Source of the DNA: Actinocrinis sp046724665
Lineage (GTDB): Bacteria; Actinomycetota; Actinomycetes; Streptomycetales; Catenulisporaceae
Reading direction: 5' to 3'
NCBI GenBank assembly: GCA_046724665.1
Contig: JBKOWZ010000307.1
Span: 1-26,490, forward strand
Length of the DNA: 26,490 nt
The position numbers and the translations under genes were made by a program. The notes under the pieces are model-generated. The model searched no databases, was not told the DNA's origin, and worked only from the letters and a program-made list of their open reading frames with translations. Positions 7,110-14,162 of the stretch are shown here, piece by piece. How positions within the stretch are numbered: position 1 is the stretch's first letter; every line of letters starts with the position of its first letter.

Positions 7110-8036
7110 CTACGTGCCGGACATGCCGCCGTTGCGGGGCTTACCGCCGACGGCGGCGTTCCTGACGGCTGCGCCGGTGGCGGCAGTGCCCCCGGCGACG
7201 GTGCCGCTGACGAAGGCCGCGATCTGCGGGTCCGCCAAACGAGTGTAAACGCCCGGAACCCCGCGGACCGCGCATCCGGCGCCCCAGCTGGTGATCGCCA
7301 CATCCGTCCAGCTGTCCGGCTCGGTTCCCGGCACGAGCAGCGGACCGCCGCTGTCGCCGACGCACGCGTCGTGCTTGCCGTCTCCCCCGGCGCAGAGCAT
7401 CAGTCTGGGGTGTGCGGCCGGTTGGTCGCGGCCGTTGAACACCGCCGAGCACTGCCGGTCGGTGGTGATCGAGACCTGCGTCTGCTGTAGGCCGACGGGG
7501 TAGGTCACCATGCCGCCGCCGTCAACGGTCTGCGGCGACGTCGAACCGTAGCCGAGCACGGTCGCGACGACGCCGGGCGCCGCGGTGTCCTGGTCGCCGG
7601 AGCGGATGAGCGGCACGGGGGTGATATCGGTCGTCTCGGTGGCGAGATGCAGCAGCGCCACGTCGAAATCCTCGGTGGCGGGGTCGTATGACGGATCGAC
7701 GACGATCCGGTCCACCGCGCGCGTCTCTCCCCCTCCGCCGCTGAGACGCACCTGATCGACGACGGCGGTCAGGTCTGCGGCAGACCGGCCGGTGGCGCAG
7801 TGCGCGGCGGTGAGGACCCACTGCGGGGCGACGAGCGTGCCGCCGCAGTACGGGTATCCGTCCTCTCGCAGCGACACCATGAACGGGTAACTCTCGCCGC
7901 CGACAGCCGTCCCCCCGACTATCGCACGCGCCGGTACGGGGAGCGCTGTGCTGGCGGCGAGTGTGCACAGGCTGAGCGCGCCGGCGGTGATGGATCGGCG
8001 GCGGTGGCGGTGCGGGGTGATCGCATGAAAGGGCAT
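7110..8036 (-). CDS. Secreted trypsin-like serine protease (S1 family)
   Basis: A 308-residue chymotrypsin-fold protease. Residues 1-38 form an export signal with a basic HRHRRRS region, a hydrophobic core and PARA before the mature IVGG (Ile39). The catalytic triad is His79 (LTAAHC), Asp125 (DFDVALL) and Ser229 (GDSGGPLL). Asp223 in HDACVGDSGG occupies the S1-pocket position of trypsin, predicting cleavage after Arg or Lys. Cysteine pairs (YCGG/AHC; AC/GC) fit the usual disulfides. The C-terminus carries an extra Ala/Gly-rich tail of about 25 residues. The mature IVGG begins directly at the likely signal-peptidase site, with no propeptide. ATG 8036 is preceded by GAAGG. The pabB gene begins 50 nt downstream on the same strand but is functionally unrelated. 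Confidence 0.93.
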   Translation of the reverse strand: MPFHAITPHRHRRRSITAGALSLCTLAASTALPVPARAIVGGTAVGGESYPFMVSLREDGYPYCGGTLVAPQWVLTAAHCATGRSAADLTAVVDQVRLSGGGGETRAVDRIVVDPSYDPATEDFDVALLHLATETTDITPVPLIRSGDQDTAAPGVVATVLGYGSTSPQTVDGGGMVTYPVGLQQTQVSITTDRQCSAVFNGRDQPAAHPRLMLCAGGDGKHDACVGDSGGPLLVPGTEPDSWTDVAITSWGAGCAVRGVPGVYTRLADPQIAAFVSGTVAGGTAATGAAVRNAAVGGKPRNGGMSGT

Positions 8037-8342
8037 CGGAGGGCCTTCGGTCGGTCGGACCGGCGAGGTCGCGGCGGTGTGCTTGCGGATGCGGATGCCG
8101 GCTCGGTTGCAGCGGCTGCGTTCATCGTGTCGGGGCGCGCACGGTTGCGCGCGGCGGGAGGCGGCCGCCTCACCCGAACGATTGACCTGCGCGAGAGTTT
8201 CGGTCACCGGTTGTGTCGGGGACCGAGGGAATTTGATCCGCCGCGTGAATCCGATACAGTTCACTCGTTGCCGGGCGGCCCGAAGCTGGGGCGCAGCGGC
8301 GGCGGAGCGGCTGATCAGGACGGTGTTCTGGCAGAGGCTCGC
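8037..8342. other. 306-nt intergenic region between the protease gene and tRNA-Gly
   Basis: No gene is supported here. It should contain the protease promoter (minus strand) and the tRNA promoter (plus strand); the best tRNA promoter candidate is listed separately. Long open frames crossing the region are shadows caused by high GC. Confidence 0.5.
8233..8260 (+). promoter_or_regulatory. Candidate sigma-70-type promoter for the tRNA-Gly/tRNA-Cys unit
   Basis: TTGATC at 8233-8238 and TACAGT at 8255-8260 are separated by 16 nt, in a locally AT-richer stretch about 83 nt before tRNA-Gly. The match to TTGAca/TAnnnT is moderate. Confidence 0.35.
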
Positions 8343-8415
8343 GCGGACGTGGCTCAGTTGGTAGAGCATCACCTTGCCAAGGTGAGGGTCGCGGGTTCGA
8401 ATCCCGTCGTCCGCT
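8343..8415 (+). tRNA. tRNA-Gly (anticodon GCC)
   Basis: A 73-nt cloverleaf. The acceptor GCGGACG pairs with CGTCCGC, with discriminator T. The D arm is GCTC/GAGC. The anticodon stem TCACC/GGTGA holds the loop TTGCCAA, anticodon GCC. The T arm GCGGG/CCCGT (one G-U pair) encloses TTCGAAT. CCA is not encoded. Confidence 0.96.
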
Positions 8416-8472
8416 CGCGTGAAGTCGCCGGGCTTCCCCGTAACGCAGGGGCGAACCGGGCTCCTTCCACCC

Positions 8473-8546
8473 GGTGGCGTGGCCGAGAGGCGAGGCAACG
8501 GCCTGCAAAGCCGTGTACGCGGGTTCAAATCCCGCCGCCACCTCCA
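8473..8546 (+). tRNA. tRNA-Cys (anticodon GCA)
   Basis: The acceptor GGTGGCG pairs with CGCCACC, with discriminator T as expected for tRNA-Cys. The anticodon stem ACGGC/GCCGT holds the loop CTGCAAA, anticodon GCA. The T arm GCGGG/CCCGC encloses TTCAAAT. The CCA end is encoded at 8544-8546. It lies 57 nt after tRNA-Gly, probably in one transcript. Confidence 0.96.
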
Positions 8547-8569
8547 CGGGCTCATGCCCTTCGTTGCGG

Positions 8570-8593
8570 CCCCGCTCCCCGGAGCGGGGATTT
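8570..8593 (+). terminator. Terminator after tRNA-Cys
   Basis: CCCCGCTCC (8570-8578) pairs with GGAGCGGGG (8581-8589), leaving a 2-nt loop (4 nt if the closing pairs open), followed by ATTT. It is 24 nt past the tRNA-Cys end and should stop the tRNA transcript before the FGE gene. Confidence 0.7.
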
Positions 8594-8715
8594 CAAGCGC
8601 TGAGACTGCGGTCTCGGCGCTTTCGCGTCTTGTCTCACTCGTTCGGACTCGCCCCGCCGCACGGGGGCGGCGCGCCAGGGGGCGGCGCCGCGCCGGCTGA
8701 TGCAAGGTGTGGCAC

Positions 8716-9672
8716 ATGCAGGATGTGATTTCTCCGCGCGTGACAAGCGTCGCGCAGACGCACCGAGGCATGGTCCGGATCGCCGGCGGCACGTTCCTGA
8801 TGGGCAGCGCCGACTTCTATCCGGAGGAGAAGCCGGTCCACGTCGCGTCGGTGGACGCGTTCTGGATGGACCGGCACCTGGTCACCGTGGCCGAGTTCCG
8901 CCGCTTCGTGAAGGCGACCGGGTACGTGACCGTGGCCGAGCGCATCCCCGACCCCGCCGACTACCCGGCCGCCGCGCCGGACACGCTCGTGCCCGGCGCG
9001 CTGGTGTTCAGCATGCCGCAGCAGCAGGTCGAGCTGGACGACTGGCGGCAGTGGTGGACGTACGTGCCCGGGGCGAACTGGCGCCACCCGCGCGGCCCGC
9101 AGACCACGGTGCTGGGGCAGGAGATGCACCCGGTCACCCAGGTCGCCTACGAGGACGCGACCGCGTACGCGGCGTGGGCCGGCAAGAGCCTGCCGACCGA
9201 GGCCGAGTGGGAGTTCGCGGCGCGCGGCGGCCTCGAGGGGGCCGCGTACGCGTGGGGCGACGAGTTCATGCCGCTGAACCGGCGGATGGCGAACACCTGG
9301 CACGGCGAGTTCCCCTGGCAGTACTCCCCCGGGCCGCGCGCCAACGAGCGGCCGGGGACCACGCCGGTGTGCATGTACCCGCCCAACGGATACGGGCTCT
9401 ACGACATGACCGGCAACGTGTGGGAGTGGACGGCCGACTATTTCACCGCGGACCACAGCGCCCGCGCCTCGTGCTGCGCGCCGCACAATCCGCAGATCAT
9501 CGACCTGGAGCCGGACGAGCTCGTCGAGCGTTTCCCCCGGCGGGTGACCAAGGGCGGCTCGCACCTGTGCGCGCCGAACTACTGTCTGCGTTACCGGCCG
9601 GCGGCGCGCCAGGGGCAGAGCGAGGACACCGCCACCTGCCACCTCGGCTTCCGCTGCGTCGTGCGCGAGTAG
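8716..9672 (+). CDS. Formylglycine-generating enzyme (sulfatase-modifying factor)
   Basis: A 318-residue FGE/SUMF1 protein of the C-type-lectin-like fold. It oxidises the cysteine of the CxPxR motif in type I sulfatases to formylglycine, using copper and oxygen. The N-terminal MVRIAGGTFLMGS is the family signature. LPTEAEWEFAARGG, YGLYDMTGNVWEW and the final GGSHLCAPNYCLRYR follow in order. The two copper-binding catalytic cysteines are present (Cys285 and Cys290), so this is a true FGE rather than one of the related EgtB-type or lectin-like proteins that lack them. ATG 8716 is chosen because AAGGTG lies 6 nt upstream; a GTG at 8707 would add three residues. No signal peptide, so cytoplasmic. 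No sulfatase is encoded nearby; its client must be elsewhere. Confidence 0.93.
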   Translation: MQDVISPRVTSVAQTHRGMVRIAGGTFLMGSADFYPEEKPVHVASVDAFWMDRHLVTVAEFRRFVKATGYVTVAERIPDPADYPAAAPDTLVPGALVFSMPQQQVELDDWRQWWTYVPGANWRHPRGPQTTVLGQEMHPVTQVAYEDATAYAAWAGKSLPTEAEWEFAARGGLEGAAYAWGDEFMPLNRRMANTWHGEFPWQYSPGPRANERPGTTPVCMYPPNGYGLYDMTGNVWEWTADYFTADHSARASCCAPHNPQIIDLEPDELVERFPRRVTKGGSHLCAPNYCLRYRPAARQGQSEDTATCHLGFRCVVRE

Positions 9673-9699
9673 GCGTCTCCATTCGGCGGCTCGGCGGCG

Positions 9700-10140
9700 C
9701 TACGGCACGACGGTGACCGGCCAGCGGCCTGCCTTGACGAGGCGCACCCCGACCGAGCCGAGGAAGCGGTGGCCCGCCTGCTCGGAGGTGCCGATCACCA
9801 CCGCGTCCGCCCTGATCCGGTCGGCGAGTTCGAGCAGGCCGTGGTACGGGTCGCCCTCCGCGCTGTAGAACTCCCAGCGTGCCCGGTGCTCCGGCGGCAG
9901 CCGGTCGGACGCCTCGCGCAACTGCCGCTCGAGTTCGGCGGCGTTCTCCATGCCGACCTGCACCAGCGCCGCGCCGACCTGCGGGTTGGCCGAGCCGATC
10001 GGCCGGAAGTAGGCCAGCACCAGCTTCGAGCCCGCCCGGCGCGCCATCCCGGCCGCATACGCCGCGGCACGCATCGAGGACTCCGAGCCGTCCACTCCCG
10101 CCAGGATCACCGAAGGCCCGTCGGTACCCAGCTCGAACAT
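9700..10140 (-). CDS. Universal stress protein (UspA family)
   Basis: A 146-residue single Usp domain. The N-terminus VILAGVDGSESSMRAAAYAAGMA is the first strand and nucleotide-contacting loop. The C-terminal part AVVIGTSEQAGHRFLGSVGVRLVKAGRWPVTVVP carries the GS and WPVTVV elements of the ATP-binding motif. The usual first glycines of G-2x-G-9x-GS are only partly kept (GTSE instead of GxxG), so nucleotide binding is plausible rather than certain. Usp proteins form cytoplasmic dimers induced by stress; the partner is unknown. It faces the FGE gene tail-to-tail with a 27-nt gap and is divergent from the chitinase. The start is ATG 10140 with a weak GTGGGG ribosome site. Confidence 0.9.
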   Translation of the reverse strand: MFELGTDGPSVILAGVDGSESSMRAAAYAAGMARRAGSKLVLAYFRPIGSANPQVGAALVQVGMENAAELERQLREASDRLPPEHRARWEFYSAEGDPYHGLLELADRIRADAVVIGTSEQAGHRFLGSVGVRLVKAGRWPVTVVP

Positions 10141-10274
10141 CGCGGTGCCCCACTTCTCGTCTCGTCGGGTTCTGAACTACCCGGCCATGCCGAGCGTATC
10201 CGCACTCGCGCCGCCGGCCGCGCCGGGGCGGGCCTGCCCGCCGCGTGCGCCCGCAACAGTTCTCGGCAGAGTCC

Positions 10275-10303
10275 TTGACAGCCGCATGGTCTAGTCCAAT
10301 CAT
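10275..10303 (+). promoter_or_regulatory. Chitinase promoter with perfect -35
   Basis: TTGACA at 10275-10280 is a consensus -35. At 17-nt spacing the -10 would be AATCAT (10298-10303), which is weak. The DasR-like palindrome fills the spacer, a standard repression geometry. Confidence 0.45.
10285..10300. promoter_or_regulatory. DasR-type operator (dre) upstream of the chitinase
   Basis: The core TGGTCTAGTCCA (10287-10298) differs by one base from the DasR-responsive element core TGGTCTAGACCA known upstream of streptomycete chitinase and N-acetylglucosamine genes. It lies between the -35 and -10 positions. DasR is a GntR repressor released by glucosamine-6-phosphate. Assignment rests on sequence match plus the chitinase target. 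Confidence 0.72.
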
Positions 10304-10311
10304 GGCCTGCG

Positions 10312-10325
10312 GTGGTACATACCAC
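10312..10325. promoter_or_regulatory. Second palindrome in the chitinase promoter
   Basis: GTGGTA-CA-TACCAC is a perfect inverted repeat with a 2-nt centre. It keeps the TGGT...ACCA arms of a dre but has a different middle. Its start is 26 nt from that of the first core, close to 2.5 helical turns, so it may be a second weak DasR site or a site for another GntR-type protein. Confidence 0.4.
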
Positions 10326-10495
10326 TGATGGCCGACCGGGCTCGGAGCTGGACCGCTCCACCGGGCGGCCCCTGCTCCACGCGTTCGGCGCGGCTACGGC
10401 GACGCTGGCCGGCGCGGCAACTCGAACGATCCGGTGCCGCGACGGGGACGTCCCGCGCTCCGGTACATCCGCCGTTCCGTCCCGCTGGAGTATCC

Positions 10496-12274
10496 ATGCG
10501 TTTACGCTTTGCCCGATCGTCGTCGCCCCGGCCCGTGGCCACCGCCGTCCGCGCCGCGCTGACCGCCGCCGCGACCGCCGCGGCGGCCGGCGGCTTAGTC
10601 GTCGTGGGCGCGACCGCCGCGCACGCGGCGACGATCCCCGCCCACGTGTTCGCCCCCTACTTCGAGGCGTGGACCGGCGACAGCCCGGCCGCCCTCTCCT
10701 CGCAGTCCGGCGCCAAGTACCTGACCATGGCGTTCCTGCAAACCGCGTCCGCGGGCTCGTGCACCGCCTACTGGAACGGGAGCACCGGCCAGCCGATCTC
10801 CTCCTCGACCTTCGGCAGCGACATCAGCACCATCCAGGCCGGCGGCGGGAACGTCATCCCGTCCTTCGGCGGCTACGCCGCGGACACCACGAACACCGAG
10901 ATCGCGGACAGCTGCACCAACGTCGGCTCGATCGCGTCCGTCTTCGAGAGCCTGGTCACCACCTACAACATCACCCGGATCGACCTGGACGTCGAGGCGA
11001 ACTCGCTGAGCAACGGCGCGGCCATCGACCGGCGCAACAAGGCGATCGCACAGGCGGAGAGCTGGGCCGCCGGCACCGGGCACACCCTCCAGTTCACCTA
11101 CACCCTGCCGACCACGCAGAACGGCCTGGCCTCCGACGGCCTCGCGGTGCTTCAGAACGCCGTGGCGAACAACGCGCGCGTCGATGTCGTGAACATCATG
11201 ACGTTCGACTACTACACCGGCACGTCGCACCAGATGGCCACCGACACCCAGACCGCGGCGGCCGGGCTGGAGAGCCAGCTGGCCTCGCTGTACCCGTCGA
11301 AGAGCGCGTCCCAGCTGTGGGGCATGATCGGCGTGACCGAGATGCCCGGCGTCGATGACTACGGCCCCGCGGAGACCTTCACCACCACCGACGCGACGAC
11401 CGTGTACAACTGGGCGGTCAGCAAGGGCATCGCCGAGCTGTCGTTCTGGGCGCTCCAGCGGGACAACGGCAACTGCCCCGGCGGCGGGGCCCAGGACAAC
11501 TGCTCGGGCATCTCGCAGAGCCAGTGGTACTTCAGCCACACCTTCGAGCCGTTCACCGGCGGCACCACCAACCCGGGCAACGACTTCTCGGTCGCGGTCT
11601 CGCCCGGCTCGGCCGCGGTGAACCCGGGCTCGTCGGCCACGGCCACCGTGAGCACCGCGGTGACCTCGGGCTCGGCGCAGTCGGTGGCCCTGTCGGCCTC
11701 GGGCGCGCCCTCCGGCGTGACGGTCTCGTTCAACCCGGCCTCGGTGACCGCGGGCAGCTCGTCCACGGTGACGTTCGCCACCGCGTCCACCACGGCGCCG
11801 GGCACGTACGCGATCACGCTGACCGGCCGGGCGACCTCCGGCAGCCACAGCGCCACCTACACGCTGACGGTCAACGGAACGAGCACCGGCGGCGGTTCGC
11901 TGGTCAACGGCGGCTTCGAGGCCGGCAGCCTGAGTCCGTGGACCGGCCAACCGGGTGACTCGGCGGTCTCCAGCCCGGTGCACTCGGGCAGCCGCGCCGC
12001 GCTGATCGCGCCGACCGGGAGCCAGACCGGCGAGATCGACCAGACGCTCAGCCTCAAGGCCAACACCACCTACACGCTGAGCGGATGGGTGCAGGGCAAC
12101 TACGCGTTCATCGGCGTCAGCGGCGGCGCGAGCGCCAGCACGTGGACCTCGTCGAGCTCGTGGACGCAGCTGTCGGTGAGCTTCACCACCGGCTCGTCCG
12201 GGAACGTGACCATATACGTGCACGGATGGTACGCACAGGGCAACGTTTACGCGGACGACTTCTCGGTCAAATGA
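10496..12274 (+). CDS. Secreted GH18 chitinase with Ig-like and CBM4/9-like modules
   Basis: A 592-residue modular exoenzyme. Residues 1-44 are a signal peptide ending ATAAHA. Residues ~47-352 form a GH18 barrel: PSFGGYA, then RIDLDVE with catalytic acid Glu167 preceded by Asp163 and Asp165, then MTFDYY and a late SFWALQRD strand. The first Asp of the textbook DxxDxDxE is a Thr here. Residues ~362-460 are an Ig-like beta-sandwich common in actinomycete exoenzymes. Residues ~466-592, beginning LVNGGFEAGSLSPWTG, resemble CBM4/9-type carbohydrate-binding modules. It hydrolyses chitin outside the cell to feed N-acetylglucosamine metabolism, consistent with the dre in its promoter. ATG 10496 has TGGAG 5 nt upstream. 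Codon 34, inside the signal peptide, is the rare leucine codon TTA. Confidence 0.93.
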   Translation: MRLRFARSSSPRPVATAVRAALTAAATAAAAGGLVVVGATAAHAATIPAHVFAPYFEAWTGDSPAALSSQSGAKYLTMAFLQTASAGSCTAYWNGSTGQPISSSTFGSDISTIQAGGGNVIPSFGGYAADTTNTEIADSCTNVGSIASVFESLVTTYNITRIDLDVEANSLSNGAAIDRRNKAIAQAESWAAGTGHTLQFTYTLPTTQNGLASDGLAVLQNAVANNARVDVVNIMTFDYYTGTSHQMATDTQTAAAGLESQLASLYPSKSASQLWGMIGVTEMPGVDDYGPAETFTTTDATTVYNWAVSKGIAELSFWALQRDNGNCPGGGAQDNCSGISQSQWYFSHTFEPFTGGTTNPGNDFSVAVSPGSAAVNPGSSATATVSTAVTSGSAQSVALSASGAPSGVTVSFNPASVTAGSSSTVTFATASTTAPGTYAITLTGRATSGSHSATYTLTVNGTSTGGGSLVNGGFEAGSLSPWTGQPGDSAVSSPVHSGSRAALIAPTGSQTGEIDQTLSLKANTTYTLSGWVQGNYAFIGVSGGASASTWTSSSSWTQLSVSFTTGSSGNVTIYVHGWYAQGNVYADDFSVK

Positions 12275-12280
12275 CTACAG

Positions 12281-12305
12281 CCCGCCTGACCGCGGGTCAG
12301 GCGGG
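12281..12305 (+). terminator. Chitinase terminator
   Basis: A perfect 10-bp stem, CCCGCCTGAC (12281-12290) with GTCAGGCGGG (12296-12305), around a 5-nt loop, 6 nt past the chitinase stop. No T-run follows, which is common in actinomycetes. Confidence 0.75.
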
Positions 12306-12334
12306 AACAGCGTGCTGATCGGCAACTGAATACC

Positions 12335-12379
12335 GCCGCCCCGCCTCTGGCGTCCGCACTACGCAGGAGGCGGGGCGGC
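12335..12379. terminator. 13-bp inverted repeat between convergent genes, probable terminator
   Basis: GCCGCCCCGCCTC (12335-12347) pairs perfectly with 12367-12379 across a 19-nt loop. It lies 43 nt past the stop of the minus-strand membrane-protein gene and behind the chitinase terminator, so it probably ends the minus-strand transcript and may act in both directions. Confidence 0.55.
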
Positions 12380-12386
12380 TTCGTCT

Positions 12387-12430
12387 CGGTGCCGGTGTCG
12401 GTCCGGGTGTCAGTTTCGGTGTCAGTGTCC
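12387..12430. repeat. Short degenerate GGTGTC repeats
   Basis: Four to five imperfect copies of a GGTGTC(A/G)GT-like unit lie between the inverted repeat and the end of the membrane-protein gene. No function is evident; slippage is the simplest origin. Confidence 0.35.
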
Positions 12431-12631
12431 GTGGCCGTCGGCGAGGGCGCCGCCGAGCACGGCCGCGATCATGGTGCCCAACTGGCCGATCCCGCCGGCC
12501 ACCTCGGTCGCGGACAGGTAGAAGCCGAGCAGGATCGCGACGAGCGCGTGAGAGGGTTTCAGCTCGTCCTTGCGGACGAGGAAGAGCACGGCCAGGCCGA
12601 GCAGCAGGGCGATCGGAATCGACAGGCGCAT
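12422..12631 (-). CDS. Small two-helix membrane protein
   Basis: A 69-residue protein beginning MRLSIPIALLLGLAVLFLVRKDELKPSHALVA. Residues ~3-19 and ~28-60 are hydrophobic and separated by the charged RKDELKPSH loop, giving two membrane segments. The tail ADGHGH is polar and histidine-containing. Comparable small proteins (a first helix, a short charged loop with K.xHAL, then LLGFYLA.T) are widespread and uncharacterised in streptomycetes. The ATG at 12631 has AAGGAG upstream, though at a long 12-nt spacing. It is monocistronic and convergent with the chitinase; no role can be inferred. Confidence 0.72.
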   Translation of the reverse strand: MRLSIPIALLLGLAVLFLVRKDELKPSHALVAILLGFYLSATEVAGGIGQLGTMIAAVLGGALADGHGH

Positions 12632-12785
12632 GGGGACGGAGATCTCCTTCCGGCGACGGGCGCCAGACGGACTCCCCCGACAGTCGTCTCAACTTGTCTC
12701 GAATCAGAGCTTAGCGCTCATAGCGGACGCATGCCGACACCCGTACGTGCGGCTGTGCGGCTGCGTGGTCCCGCGCCGCTCGGCG

Positions 12786-13214
12786 TCAGCCGGCTTCCGC
12801 CGGCGCCTGCGACCCGCCGCCGAGGGTGAGGCCGGTGGTGGAGACGACCCACGGGTCGCCGCTCACGTCCGCGTCGCCGGAGTTGACGGTGCCGCGCGGC
12901 TCGAAGAACAGCACGCGGGTGCCCGGCACGGCCGAGGGGCGGTGCCGCAGGCCGCGCGGCACGGTGAACAGCTGCTGCGGTCCGAGCACGACCGGGTCCC
13001 GGCCGTCGAGCTCGAGGGTCAGCTCGCCCTCGAGCACGAGGAAGAACTCGTCGGTGTCCGGGTGGGCGTGCCAGACGTACCCGCCGTCGCCGTTGGCGAT
13101 CTTCACGTCGTAGTCGTTGACCGTCGCGGCGATCCGCGGCGCCCAGATCTCGTCGGCGAAGGAGGCGTAGGCGCTCGGCAGGTCAACGGGACCCGCGGTG
13201 TGGTGATCGCTCAC
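12786..13214 (-). CDS. Cupin-domain protein
   Basis: A 142-residue single-domain cupin. The metal-binding motif is complete: His49 and His51 with Glu56 in WHAHPDTDEF, and His91 in VPRGLRHRP. ELTLELDG and FTVPRGLRH are the usual strand and second-motif segments. Small cupins with this arrangement bind Fe, Mn or Zn and act as dioxygenases, isomerases or sugar-binding proteins; the substrate is not evident. The start is GTG 13214, fixed by AGGAG 7 nt upstream. It lies 52 nt downstream of the AraC gene on the same strand, so the two may be co-transcribed and the cupin could be part of that regulator's response. Confidence 0.88.
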   Translation of the reverse strand: MSDHHTAGPVDLPSAYASFADEIWAPRIAATVNDYDVKIANGDGGYVWHAHPDTDEFFLVLEGELTLELDGRDPVVLGPQQLFTVPRGLRHRPSAVPGTRVLFFEPRGTVNSGDADVSGDPWVVSTTGLTLGGGSQAPAEAG

Positions 13215-13266
13215 GTGATGGCTCCTGACTGTACGTCATACTGCGGTCCGCGGCGCCGGGTCGCGC

Positions 13267-14082
13267 TCACAGCCGGGGACCGCTGCGCGCGTAGCGGGCC
13301 GGGCTGGTGCCGAGCAGCTGCTTGAAGTGCCGGGTCAGATGGGACTGATCGTAGAACCCGGCCAGCGCGGCGACGTCGGCCGGCGCGCACCCCTCGAGCA
13401 GCAGCCGGCGGGCCAGGTCCACCCGGTAGCCGGTCACGTAGCGGTGCGGCGGGATGCCGTACTCGCGGCCGAAGGCCCGCACCAGGTGCGCGGCCGAGCA
13501 GTCCAGCACGTCCGCCGCCTCGTCGAGGGTCAGACCCTGCGGCATGCTCGCGTCCAGCAGCTCCCTGAAGCGATGCGCGAGCTTGGGATCGCAGTCCGCG
13601 GCGTCGCCGGCCGCGCGTGGACGCAGATGGCGCACGAGGCGCTCGACGATGAACGCCAGCCGGCTCTGCACCTCAAGCCGCTCGCCGAACCCCAACAGCG
13701 TGTTGTGCAGCTGGTGCACCCGCAGCCGCAGCAGCGGATCGAGCAGGTCGGGCCGATCGACGGCGGCGCCGCTCAGTTCCTCGCCCAGCGGCGCGTAGTC
13801 CAGGTACAGCACCCGCTTGCGGAAGCCCTGGGGCAGGACGGACCGGCCGTCGTGCGGCACGCGCGGCGGCAGCAGGGTGACCAGGTCGCGGTGCGCGAGG
13901 TGGTCCCGCTGGTCGAGCCGGTAGCTGACCGCGCCGGAGTCCACGATGAGCAGCGTCCACGCATCGTGGGTGTGCAGCGGATAGCTGTGCCCCTCGAAAC
14001 GCGCATGGAAGACCTCGCGGATGCCGGGCACCGCGGGCCGCCATGCCGTGACGTCCGCGCGGACGTCTGCACGAGTGCGCAT
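13267..14082 (-). CDS. AraC-family transcriptional regulator
   Basis: A 271-residue regulator. Residues ~20-110 form an N-terminal cupin-like sensor (HARFEGHSYPLHTHDAWTLLIVDSG, then LLPPRVPHDGR). Residues ~180-271 hold two helix-turn-helix motifs: LTLDEAADVLDCSAAHLVRAFGREYG and PADVAALAGFYDQSHLTRHFKQLLGTSPARY, the AraC/XylS signature. It is divergent from the NRPS gene across 191 nt that contain a tandem direct repeat, the form of site AraC dimers use. It is therefore the likely pathway-specific regulator of the cluster, or an autoregulator with the cupin gene. The start is uncertain: ATG 14082 lacks a good ribosome site and may be leaderless; a GTG at 14151 would add 23 residues but lies inside the repeat. 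Confidence 0.88.
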   Translation of the reverse strand: MRTRADVRADVTAWRPAVPGIREVFHARFEGHSYPLHTHDAWTLLIVDSGAVSYRLDQRDHLAHRDLVTLLPPRVPHDGRSVLPQGFRKRVLYLDYAPLGEELSGAAVDRPDLLDPLLRLRVHQLHNTLLGFGERLEVQSRLAFIVERLVRHLRPRAAGDAADCDPKLAHRFRELLDASMPQGLTLDEAADVLDCSAAHLVRAFGREYGIPPHRYVTGYRVDLARRLLLEGCAPADVAALAGFYDQSHLTRHFKQLLGTSPARYARSGPRL

Positions 14083-14124
14083 GCATGAAACGTACAAGAC
14101 TGCGCCCGCGGGCACGCAGATACG

Positions 14125-14162
14125 CTGATCAGAGGTCTGTTGACTGATCACTCTTCGGTCGA
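14125..14162. promoter_or_regulatory. 19-bp tandem direct repeat between araC-type and NRPS genes
   Basis: Two adjacent 19-bp units (14125-14143 and 14144-14162) share 13 of 19 bases. Each begins CTGATCA, identical in both, and ends in a conserved T..GA. The 19-bp period is close to two helical turns, as expected for two AraC-type subunits bound to the same DNA face. It is the best candidate operator/activator site for this divergent promoter region. Confidence 0.5.

Noticed and set aside
4172..8546. Possible integration site of a mobile element at one of the tRNA genes
   Set aside because: No integrase, duplicated tRNA 3' end or transfer gene was seen near any of the three tRNAs.
8663..8688. 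Direct repeat of an 11-bp G-rich unit before the FGE gene
   Set aside because: Two copies of GGGGGCGGCGC in very GC-rich DNA are readily explained by composition; no regulator pattern recognised.
10595..12223. A 542-codon open frame antisense to the chitinase
   Set aside because: Low-complexity Arg/Gly/Val composition and no family signature, opposite a well-supported gene.
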